A stretch of DNA of 12,212 nucleotides from CAZNRY01 sp964575675 (GTDB lineage Bacteria; Eisenbacteria; RBG-16-71-46; CAIMUX01; VGJL01), in assembly GCA_964575675.1 (NCBI GenBank), contig CAZNRY010000128.1:1-12212 (forward strand), given 5' to 3'. The translations under genes and the position numbers were made by a program. The notes under the pieces were generated by a model. That model saw only the letters and a list, made by a program, of their open reading frames with translations. It did not search any database and was not told the DNA's origin. Below are positions 1 to 5,758 of the stretch, piece after piece. Position 1 is the stretch's first letter. Each line of letters opens with the position of its first letter.

Positions 1-6
1 GTCCAT
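1..6 (-). CDS. First two codons of a further gene, leaving the window
   Basis: An ATG (bases 6-4) followed by a GAC codon is preceded, 8 bases upstream, by a strong Shine-Dalgarno sequence GAGGAGG on the minus strand (positions 15-21). It lies 110 bases downstream of the second platform-protein gene, on the same strand. The product cannot be told from two codons. By context it is probably another member of the second pilus or secretion unit, but that is inference. Confidence 0.5.
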
Positions 7-14
7 TGCGCTTT

Positions 15-21
15 CCTCCTC
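15..21 (-). promoter_or_regulatory. Ribosome binding site of the gene starting at position 6
   Basis: The minus strand reads GAGGAGG here, with 8 bases to the ATG at 6-4. This near-perfect Shine-Dalgarno sequence is the main evidence that a gene begins at the window edge. Confidence 0.65.
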
Positions 22-37
22 TGGTTGGTCAGGTCTT

Positions 38-81
38 CCACCCGGGACTCCCAGCGACCCAACGGCTGCCATCCCGGGTGG
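38..81 (-). repeat. 10-bp perfect inverted repeat after the second platform gene
   Basis: CCACCCGGGA at 38-47 is matched exactly by TCCCGGGTGG at 72-81, with a 24-base loop. On the minus strand it begins 36 bases after the TAG of the platform gene and ends 17 bases before the next Shine-Dalgarno sequence. No T-run follows, so it is not a standard intrinsic terminator. A smaller competing hairpin, TGCCA with TGGCA around CCCGGGA, overlaps one arm. It may be an intercistronic RNA structure. Confidence 0.5.
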
Positions 82-116
82 CACGGCTCGCCGCGTTGCC
101 TCTTACGAGGCTACTT

Positions 117-1361
117 CTAGTAGTTGTACCCACCCTTCATGATTGCGTCCCCCAGGTAGAAGATCGGCAGGAACATCGCGACCACGATGACCCCAATCCT
201 CGCCCCGACGAGGACGATCATGACCGGCTCGATCAGCGAGGTCAGCCCGTGCACCGAGGCCTCGACCTGCCGGTCGTAGAAATCGGAGGTCTTCAAGAGC
301 ATCGCGTCCATCTCGCCGGACTCTTCGCCCGTCGCCATCAGCTGAAGGACCATTTCGGGGAACTTCCCGGTCGCCCTGAAGGAGCTCGTGATGCCGTGGC
401 CCGCGGAGATGCTTCCCCTCACCTGCTCGAGCGCGCCCGCGATCACGACATTGCCCGTCGCTCCCTTGACGAGGTCCAGCGCGTCGAGGAGGGGAAGTCC
501 GCTGCGCATCAAGATGCCGAAGGTGCGCGTGAGACGGCTCATCACCGCCTTGCGGATGATCGGTCCGAAAATCGGCATCCGGATCAGGAAGGCGTCCAGG
601 GCGTAGCGTCCGGAGCGGGTCCGTCCCCACGCCAGCAGCAACACGATGATCCCGATCAGGATCGCGAGGGAGAGGAGAACGTTGCTTCGGACGGCATTCG
701 AGGCCCCGACGATCACCTGCGTGAGTCCGGGCAGTTTCTGCCCGAGGTCCTTGTAGATCTGTGCGAAGGTCGGAACGATCTTCAAGAGCAAGAACGCCGT
801 CGCGCCGAGGGCGAAGATCAGAACGAAGACGGGGTACGACATCGCCGAGCGGACCTTCGTCTTGATCGCATCGACCTTCTCGAGATAGGCGGCCAGATCT
901 TCCAGGATGTCGTCCAACGTTCCGGCCCTCTCTCCCGCCCGGATCATGCTGACGTACATCTTGTTGAAGGCCTCGGGGTGGACGGCCATCGAGTCCGAGA
1001 GGCTGCCGCCCTTCTCGATCCGCACGGCGAGGTCGTCGACGGCGCGGGACAAGAGCCGGCTCGACCCGTCGGCCGCCAGCCCACGCAGCCCCCTGACCAG
1101 CGGAATCCCGGCCTGGAGAACGGTCGCAAGCTGGCGGGTGAAGAGCGCCAAGTCGCGGGTGCTCACCCGGCCGACAGAAAACGAAGCGAACCTCTCCCCC
1201 AACGACATGGCGCGATCGCGGGGCTTGTCCTCCCGGACGTGGAGGACCACGAAACCGCGCGCGTGGAGCTGATTGACGACGTCGTCCACGCTCCCGCCGC
1301 TCAGGAATCCGGATTCCTCCTGTCCCGAGCGTCCCTTTGCGACGTATGCGAAGTTCCCCAT
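117..1361 (-). CDS. Second PilC/GspF-family inner-membrane platform protein
   Basis: A 414-residue protein with the duplicated T2SF fold of type IV pilus and type II secretion platform proteins, which sit in the inner membrane under the assembly ATPase. The family signature appears twice: MIRAGERAGTLDDIL near residues 139-153 and LMATGEESGEMDAML near 341-355. Hydrophobic segments lie near 176-200, 227-246 and 376-402, giving the usual three-helix layout. The last one reads LVGARIGVIVVAMFLPIF, where the ARIG stretch is unusual. The start is the ATG at 1359-1361, preceded by GAGGGAGA. It begins 30 bases after the stop of the second ATPase gene, so the two are surely co-transcribed and work as a pair. 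Whether they serve a second T4P, a type II secretion system or the same pilus cannot be decided here. It is distinct in sequence from the PilC at 7340-8560. Confidence 0.9.
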   Translation of the reverse strand: MGNFAYVAKGRSGQEESGFLSGGSVDDVVNQLHARGFVVLHVREDKPRDRAMSLGERFASFSVGRVSTRDLALFTRQLATVLQAGIPLVRGLRGLAADGSSRLLSRAVDDLAVRIEKGGSLSDSMAVHPEAFNKMYVSMIRAGERAGTLDDILEDLAAYLEKVDAIKTKVRSAMSYPVFVLIFALGATAFLLLKIVPTFAQIYKDLGQKLPGLTQVIVGASNAVRSNVLLSLAILIGIIVLLLAWGRTRSGRYALDAFLIRMPIFGPIIRKAVMSRLTRTFGILMRSGLPLLDALDLVKGATGNVVIAGALEQVRGSISAGHGITSSFRATGKFPEMVLQLMATGEESGEMDAMLLKTSDFYDRQVEASVHGLTSLIEPVMIVLVGARIGVIVVAMFLPIFYLGDAIMKGGYNY

Positions 1362-1391
1362 GCGTCTCCCTCGGATCGTTCCTTCGACCCG

Positions 1392-3122
1392 TTACTCATC
1401 GCTCAGGCAGACACGCAGCACTTCCTCGACGGTTGTCATCCCGTCGAGGGACTTCTCCCACCCGCTTTGCCGGAGGGTCTTCATCCCCTCCGAGACGGCG
1501 AGACGGCGGATCTCCCCGGCTGGACGGTTCTCTGCCATCAACTGACGGAGGCCGGGGGTCAAGACCATCAACTCGATGAGCGCGACGCGCCCCTGGAACC
1601 CCCGCCCCTTGCAGGCGGCGCATCCTGCGCCGCGCATGAACTTGTACTTGCCCGATTCCCCGACATCGCCGGCCGACACGCCCATGGCGAGAAGCACGTC
1701 GTCCTTGGGGGTGTATTCCGTCAGGCAATGGCGGCAATTGCGGCGGACGAGCCGCTGCGCGGCCACCAGGGTCAGCGCGCTCGCTGCCATGAACGGCTCC
1801 ACACCCATAGACACGAGCCGAATCGCCGTGCTCGGCGCGTCGTTCGCATGGATCGTGCTGAAGACCAGGTGCCCCGTCAGAGCCGCGCGGACCGCGATGT
1901 CGGCCGTATCCTGGTCACGCATCTCGCCGACCATGATCACATCCGGGTCCTGCCGGAGGAACGACCGCAGCGCCGTCGCGAAGGTCACCTTCTTGCGCTC
2001 GTTTACCTGCACCTGGTTGATGCGGGCGATCTGGTACTCGACCGGATCCTCGACGGTCGTGACGTTGAGCGTCAGGTCCTTACGTTCGAGCAAGGCCGCG
2101 TAAAGCGTCGTCGACTTCCCGGAACCCGTGGGTCCGGACAGAAGCACCATTCCGTACGGCTGGTGGATCGCCTTCACGAGAATCTGGAAATCGGCTTCCG
2201 AGAAGCCGAGATCACGCAGCGAGAAGTTGAAGCCTGTCTTATCGAGGAGGCGAAGCACCAGCTTCTCGCCGTTGATCGTGGGGATCGAGGAAACGCGGAT
2301 GTCGACTTCCTTGCCGTTCTTGCGGTGCGTGAAGCGTCCGTCCTGAGGCGCGCGCCGCTCGGCGATGTCCATGTTCGAGAGGATCTTGATCCGGCTAACC
2401 GCCCCCGTGTAAACGGCGCGAGGGGGCGTCAAGGCGTCGTAGAGAAGTCCGTCGACCCGGAAACGGATCACCAGCCCCGCTTCGAGCGGCTCGATGTGGA
2501 TGTCCGTCGCCCTCTCCTGCAGCGCCTGCACGATCACCTGATCGACGAGGTTAACGATGCCCGCATCGTGCGCCCGGCGCTGCGCCTCCTCCTCGCCGAG
2601 CTCCTCCTCGGAGATCTTGGCCGTCCCGACCTCGTCGACAACTTTGTCGATCAAATCGCTGACGTTCCGGCTCCCCTCGATCCGCTGGTAATTCAGCTCG
2701 CGGGCGCGATCGAGCACCTCGGGAGAAGCGATCAAGACCTCGACCTCCCGTTGCGTCTGCCGGGCGATCCGCTGCAGATGGTCCATCGCCTCGACGTCGA
2801 GAGGGTCGGCCACTGCGACGGCGAGCGTTCCCTGGTCGATGCGCACGGGGAGGACGTTGTGCCGGCGGGCGAACTCGAGCGGAACCAAGTCGAGGGCCGC
2901 GGGGTCGACGACGTCGCGTGTGGCATCGAAGCGCGGGTGCCCGAACTGCTTGGAGAGAGCCTCCAGCAGGTCGGACTGGGTGATGTGTCCACGCTTGCAG
3001 AGGATCTGCCCGAGCCGCTCCCGCGTCCGCCTCTGTTCGCCCAAGGCGTCGCTCAACTGCTCATGGGTCAGCAACCCTTGCTGAATGAGGAGATCGCCCA
3101 GTCCCGGGCCTTTCTGGCTCAT
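1392..3122 (-). CDS. PilB/GspE-family assembly ATPase with N-terminal MshEN (c-di-GMP-binding type) domain
   Basis: A full-length 576-residue hexameric ATPase that would power pilin or pseudopilin assembly at the cytoplasmic face. Residues 7-30 and 36-59 form a tandem array fitting the 24-residue MshEN cyclic-di-GMP-binding pattern RLGxx..G..xxxxLxxxLxxQ, separated by five residues; the first copy has Gly in place of the leading Arg, and the second keeps RLG. The GspE core follows: DIHIEPLE at 207-214, Walker A GPTGSGKS at 330-337, Asp box VEDPVEY near 357-363, Walker B with GEMRD at 399-403, and His box TGHLVFSTIHAND at 416-428. Four cysteines (463, 466, 501, 504) form the zinc-binding CxxC pair of the family. 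The start is the ATG at 3120-3122, 6 bases after a GGGGGG run. All catalytic motifs are intact, unlike the interrupted pilB at the right edge. It has its own sigma-70 promoter at 3284-3312. c-di-GMP binding is inferred. Confidence 0.92.
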   Translation of the reverse strand: MSQKGPGLGDLLIQQGLLTHEQLSDALGEQRRTRERLGQILCKRGHITQSDLLEALSKQFGHPRFDATRDVVDPAALDLVPLEFARRHNVLPVRIDQGTLAVAVADPLDVEAMDHLQRIARQTQREVEVLIASPEVLDRARELNYQRIEGSRNVSDLIDKVVDEVGTAKISEEELGEEEAQRRAHDAGIVNLVDQVIVQALQERATDIHIEPLEAGLVIRFRVDGLLYDALTPPRAVYTGAVSRIKILSNMDIAERRAPQDGRFTHRKNGKEVDIRVSSIPTINGEKLVLRLLDKTGFNFSLRDLGFSEADFQILVKAIHQPYGMVLLSGPTGSGKSTTLYAALLERKDLTLNVTTVEDPVEYQIARINQVQVNERKKVTFATALRSFLRQDPDVIMVGEMRDQDTADIAVRAALTGHLVFSTIHANDAPSTAIRLVSMGVEPFMAASALTLVAAQRLVRRNCRHCLTEYTPKDDVLLAMGVSAGDVGESGKYKFMRGAGCAACKGRGFQGRVALIELMVLTPGLRQLMAENRPAGEIRRLAVSEGMKTLRQSGWEKSLDGMTTVEEVLRVCLSDE

Positions 3123-3242
3123 CCATGCCCCCCTGCGTTAGCCTCGACACCTCGACGCTTCATGAGAACCGGCAAACGGTCGCGCGCCGAATGGTCCCGA
3201 CATTCGCAGCCGAGCAGCCGTCTTGCTTTGTCCACGTGGTGA

Positions 3243-3283
3243 GATTGGTGCTCTCCACGGTCTCCGCATTCCGGCGACCAATC
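3243..3283 (-). promoter_or_regulatory. Stem-loop at the 5' end of the second-unit leader
   Basis: Minus-strand GATTGGT (3283-3277) pairs exactly with ACCAATC (3249-3243), with a 27-base loop. The stem starts almost at the predicted transcription start, so the 5' end of this leader of about 155 nt would be folded. I compared the leader with the GEMM-I c-di-GMP riboswitch consensus from memory and found no match. Its role is unknown. Confidence 0.4.
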
Positions 3284-3312
3284 AGTATACCGATGGACAT
3301 GTTGTATTTCAA
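3284..3312 (-). promoter_or_regulatory. Sigma-70-type promoter of the second ATPase/platform unit
   Basis: On the minus strand, TTGAAA (3312-3307) and TATACT (3289-3284) are separated by exactly 17 bases; each matches five of six consensus positions. In such GC-rich DNA this is a notable match. The predicted start of transcription is near 3277, leaving a leader of about 155 nt before the ATG at 3122. It makes the second unit independent of the sigma-54 promoter of pilA. Confidence 0.7.
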
Positions 3313-3579
3313 GGTCCGACAACTCGGTGCGCTCGGCGTATTGCCGTGCATCCGCTCCTTCCCTTCATCCCCTTGCCAAGCTTCGGGGTCCCGGGCGACG
3401 CAAATTACGCCCGCCCGCCCTGAAGTCCGGACTACGGTTCGTTTCGGCAGTGGAATGCGGCTGATTGACAGATATCTTGCTCGCCGATCCGGCCTTGCCC
3501 CGCCCGGAATCGAGCCGCTCGGGCGGAGTTCCGAGAGCTGTCAGGTGGGTCGGCGCCCGAAAAGTCCACAACGCGGAAA
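3313..3579. other. Non-coding stretch between the pilA terminator and the second-unit promoter
   Basis: No convincing gene is visible on either strand; short open frames lack ribosome binding sites and recognisable sequence. The only structure seen is a 7-bp perfect inverted repeat, CCGCCCG (3500-3506) with CGGGCGG (3520-3526), without a T-run. A TTGACA on the plus strand at 3465-3470 has no partner -10 box. Confidence 0.5.
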
Positions 3580-3607
3580 GGCGCGGGATCCTCTCGGACC
3601 CCGCGCC
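3580..3607 (-). terminator. Terminator hairpin of pilA
   Basis: A 12-bp stem with one G-U pair is closed by a GAGA (GNRA-type) tetraloop. On the minus strand it begins with GGCGCGGGGTCC and ends with GGATCCCGCGCC, starting 21 bases after the pilA stop. Only a short TTT follows, so the U-tract is weak, but the stem is very stable. It would isolate pilA from the downstream unit or protect the 3' end of its mRNA. Confidence 0.75.
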
Positions 3608-3628
3608 CCCGTGGACCCCGGTGTGTTG

Positions 3629-4024
3629 CTAGTTGGTGGTGTTGCTCAGGGTGAGGATCGCGGCTCCGGCCTTGCCGTTCGCCGTGATCACGTAGCTCGT
3701 GTTGTCGTCGCTCGCGTCGTAGTAAACCGTACCGACGCCCGCGCCCGCCGCGCCGTCAGCGAAAGGATCGCCGCCGAACGGGTTGTCGTAGCTGGGGACA
3801 GCGTTGAGCACGGCCGCAGCGGCATCCGGATAGGTGCCGTTCGCCTTCACCGCCTCATCCTCCGCATAAAGCTGGCAGGTGTGAGCGTTGGCCTTGCAGC
3901 TGCCCTCCCGGGCGCGATCCTGCATGCTGACGTAGTTGGGGATCGCAATCGCCGCCAGGATGCCGATGATCACAACCACGATCATCAGCTCGATCAGGGT
4001 GAAGCCCTTCGTGTTCCGGAACAT
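3629..4024 (-). CDS. pilA: Type IVa major pilin PilA (prepilin)
   Basis: A 131-residue type IV prepilin. It has a short positively charged leader MFRNTKG cut by prepilin peptidase after Gly7, then FTLIELMIVVVIIGILAAIAIP, with Glu at mature position 5. After the hydrophobic N-terminal helix comes a short globular part of about 75 residues with Asn/Thr- and Gly/Ala-rich stretches. The two cysteines (43 and 50; 36 and 43 after processing) lie in or near the end of the helix, not in a C-terminal disulfide loop as in many type IVa pilins. The start is the ATG at 4022-4024, five bases after GGAGGTG; a longer frame starting at 4081 would spoil the leader peptide. It has its own sigma-54 promoter and terminator, directly downstream of pilS-pilR. 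Its position and promoter suggest the major pilin, though a minor pilin is not excluded. Confidence 0.93.
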   Translation of the reverse strand: MFRNTKGFTLIELMIVVVIIGILAAIAIPNYVSMQDRAREGSCKANAHTCQLYAEDEAVKANGTYPDAAAAVLNAVPSYDNPFGGDPFADGAAGAGVGTVYYDASDDNTSYVITANGKAGAAILTLSNTTN

Positions 4025-4029
4025 GATGA

Positions 4030-4036
4030 CACCTCC
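4030..4036 (-). promoter_or_regulatory. Ribosome binding site of pilA
   Basis: GGAGGTG on the minus strand lies five bases before the ATG at 4024-4022. It fixes the short-leader start of the prepilin and suggests high translation. Confidence 0.8.
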
Positions 4037-4069
4037 ATCGCCCGCGAAAGTAGTCTGGTGGTCTTCCCG

Positions 4070-4109
4070 CCCCGTTTGCACCCGGGGCTTGACCGGCCGC
4101 CGCCGGCCG
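4070..4109 (-). promoter_or_regulatory. Two consecutive hairpins in the pilA leader
   Basis: On the minus strand, CGGCCG-GCGG-CGGCCG (4109-4094) is a 6-bp stem with a 4-base loop. CCCCG with CGGGG (4087-4070) follows seven bases later, with an 8-base loop. They begin about 30 nt after the predicted sigma-54 start site and end about 45 nt before the pilA ATG. No T-run follows either stem. They may stabilise the abundant pilin mRNA or act in post-transcriptional control. Confidence 0.45.
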
Positions 4110-4149
4110 CTACAACTGTCCGGCGCTATCGCCGTTCGGTTCCTTGACT

Positions 4150-4165
4150 TGCCAAGGACGTGCCA
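4150..4165 (-). promoter_or_regulatory. Sigma-54 (RpoN) promoter of pilA
   Basis: The minus strand reads TGGCACG-TCCT-TGGCA, against the consensus TGGCACG-N4-TTGCA. The -24 GG and -12 GC dinucleotides have the exact spacing, and only one consensus base differs. Transcription would begin near 4139, giving a leader of about 115 nt. The gene immediately upstream encodes PilR, a sigma-54 activator, as expected from the known PilS-PilR-RpoN control of pilA. Confidence 0.88.
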
Positions 4166-4194
4166 ACAAGACGAGTTGTGCTAACACTCATATT

Positions 4195-4208
4195 CACAAT
4201 CGATTGTG
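4195..4208. promoter_or_regulatory. 14-bp perfect palindrome upstream of the pilA promoter
   Basis: CACAATCGATTGTG is fully symmetric and AT-rich in a GC-rich region. Its centre is about 62 bp upstream of the predicted pilA start. A further TTGTG lies at 4176-4180. A dimeric regulator such as PilR could bind here as an upstream activator site, although it does not resemble the TGTC-containing sites described for Pseudomonas PilR. Confidence 0.5.
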
Positions 4209-4271
4209 CGCTCCCTCGCCGGGCACTGCCCCGCGCGCCGCGGATTCCTGCAACTTCCGGCCGTGCAACCC

Positions 4272-4305
4272 GCACGGAGTGGATCCATCCTGCAAGGCTC
4301 CGTGC
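4272..4305 (-). repeat. 8-bp inverted repeat after pilR
   Basis: GCACGGAG (4272-4279) and CTCCGTGC (4298-4305) are exact complements with an 18-base loop, beginning 11 bases after the pilR stop on the minus strand. No T-run follows. It might end the operon with Rho or protect the 3' end of the transcript; the evidence is weak. Confidence 0.4.
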
Positions 4306-4316
4306 AGAACGCATCC

Positions 4317-5741
4317 CTACGCCGCCTCGGCCTGCTCGGCATCAATTTCGGCAGCGGAATCGATCGCCTCTCCGGGCGAGCCGGCCTCCCTCTCGCTGAT
4401 CCCGTAGGAGAGAAGCTTGCGATAGAGCGTCGAGGGGTTGATTCCAAGAATCTCGCTCGCCCGCTTCTTCTGCCATCCAGTGTGGTTCAAGACCCGGAGG
4501 ATGTACTCGCGTTCGAGCTCCTCGAGCGTCATGTCGGGGGTCTCGATCACGAGGCTCCCGACCCTCGATGGCCCGCGGATGACCTTGTCGGGCAAGTCTT
4601 GGAGGCGAATCTCATCGCCTTCATTGAGGATCACGGCCCTCTCCGCGACATTCTCGAGCTCGCGGACATTTCCCGGCCAGTCGTAGCGCAAGAGGGCGTC
4701 CATCGCTTCGGACGAGACAGACCTCTGTTTGCCGCCGCCAATGAACCGCGCCAAGAAGTGCTCGACAAGAAGTGGAATGTCATCCCGCCGTTGCCGCAGC
4801 GAGGGCAAGCGCATCGGGATCACGTTCAACCGATAGAAGAGGTCCGTCCGGAAGCGGCCTTCGCTCACCTCGCGCTCGAGGTCGGCGTTCGTGGCGGCGA
4901 TCAGGCGGACGTTGATCTTGATCGGCTTCGTCCCTCCGACGGGAATGATTTCCCGCTCCTGGAGGGCCCGCAAAAGCTTCACCTGCGTAGCGGGCGCCAT
5001 TTCCCCGACCTCGTCGAGGAAGAAGGTGCCTCCTTCGCTCACCGTGAAGAGACCCGGCTGATCCTTGATTGCGCCGGTGAACGAGCCCTTCATGTGCCCG
5101 AAGAGGTTCGACTCCAGGAGATCCTTCGGAAGGGCGCCGCAGTTGATCGACACGAAGGGCCCCGGCGCCCGGCGGCTGCAGTAATGAATCTCGCGCGCGA
5201 TCAACTCCTTGCCGGTGCCGCTTTCTCCGTAGATCAGGATGGTCGCCTCCGTGTCGGCGACCTTCTCCACCATCTTGAAAACCTTCATCATCTCCTCGGA
5301 CTTGCCGATGATCTTTCGTTCCGCATGGTTGCAGCGCATCTGGCGCTTGAGCGCCTGGTTTTCGGACTGGATCTTGCCCATCGAGAGGGCGTTCTTCACG
5401 ACGAGGGCGATCTCCTCGTTCTTGGCCCTTTTCTCGATGTACTGGTAAGCCCCCTTGTTCACCGCATCGATGGCAGAGGCGGTCGACGCGTAGGCGGTCA
5501 GGATCACGACCGGCACGCCCGGGGCCTTTCGCTTCACCGTCTCGAGGATTTCGATCCCGTTCATGTCGGGAATCTTCAGGTCGGTGATCACGACGTCGAC
5601 GGCATCCTCGTCGAGAACGCGCACGCCGGAGCGCCCGGAGGAGGAGCTGATGACGCGATACCCCTCCTTCTCGAGAAGAACCGTGAGAAAGCGGCGCATG
5701 CTCTCCTCGTCGTCGATGATCAGGATGGTGGGTCTATCCAT
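4317..5741 (-). CDS. pilR: PilR: sigma-54-dependent response regulator
   Basis: A 474-residue NtrC-class regulator expected to activate the sigma-54 promoter of pilA after phosphorylation by PilS. A receiver domain (about 4-118) has the acidic pair D10-D11 and phosphoacceptor D54. The AAA+ domain follows: Walker A GESGTGKE at 172-179, the sigma-54 contact loop as GSFTGA at 219-224 (consensus GAFTGA), Walker B FLDE ending at D243-E244, and RFRTDLFYRLN at 296-306. A Fis-type helix-turn-helix ends near 446 (ASEILGINPSTLYRKL), then a 20-residue Ala/Glu-rich tail. The receiver's usual Lys-Pro reads Lys104-Arg105. The ATG at 5739-5741 is chosen because it opens directly onto the receiver domain and has GGGGGA upstream; an in-frame ATG at 5762 overlapping the pilS stop would add seven residues. 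It starts 17 bases after pilS. Confidence 0.93.
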   Translation of the reverse strand: MDRPTILIIDDEESMRRFLTVLLEKEGYRVISSSSGRSGVRVLDEDAVDVVITDLKIPDMNGIEILETVKRKAPGVPVVILTAYASTASAIDAVNKGAYQYIEKRAKNEEIALVVKNALSMGKIQSENQALKRQMRCNHAERKIIGKSEEMMKVFKMVEKVADTEATILIYGESGTGKELIAREIHYCSRRAPGPFVSINCGALPKDLLESNLFGHMKGSFTGAIKDQPGLFTVSEGGTFFLDEVGEMAPATQVKLLRALQEREIIPVGGTKPIKINVRLIAATNADLEREVSEGRFRTDLFYRLNVIPMRLPSLRQRRDDIPLLVEHFLARFIGGGKQRSVSSEAMDALLRYDWPGNVRELENVAERAVILNEGDEIRLQDLPDKVIRGPSRVGSLVIETPDMTLEELEREYILRVLNHTGWQKKRASEILGINPSTLYRKLLSYGISEREAGSPGEAIDSAAEIDAEQAEAA

Positions 5742-5758
5742 GCTCGGTCCCCCGTTCC

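Noticed and set aside
79..98. TGGCACG on the plus strand followed by TTGCC, resembling a sigma-54 promoter
   Set aside because: Ten bases separate the boxes instead of four, and the required GC at -12 is absent at the correct spacing.
6..3242. Plus-strand open frame of 1078 codons
   Set aside because: It is antisense to two clear genes (platform protein and ATPase). Its translation is rich in Arg, Asp, His and Gly with no domain, as expected for the opposite strand of GC-rich codons.
3123..3283. GEMM-type c-di-GMP riboswitch in the leader of the second ATPase
   Set aside because: The conserved GEMM-I core segments I recall are not present in order; only a simple stem-loop is seen.
3465..3470. 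TTGACA on the plus strand as a -35 box
   Set aside because: No -10-like hexamer lies 16-18 bases downstream, and no plus-strand gene follows.
3160..3571. Short minus-strand open frames (63 and 68 codons) between pilA and the second ATPase
   Set aside because: One spans the sigma-70 promoter and the other the inverted repeat at 3500-3526; neither has a good ribosome binding site or a recognisable sequence.
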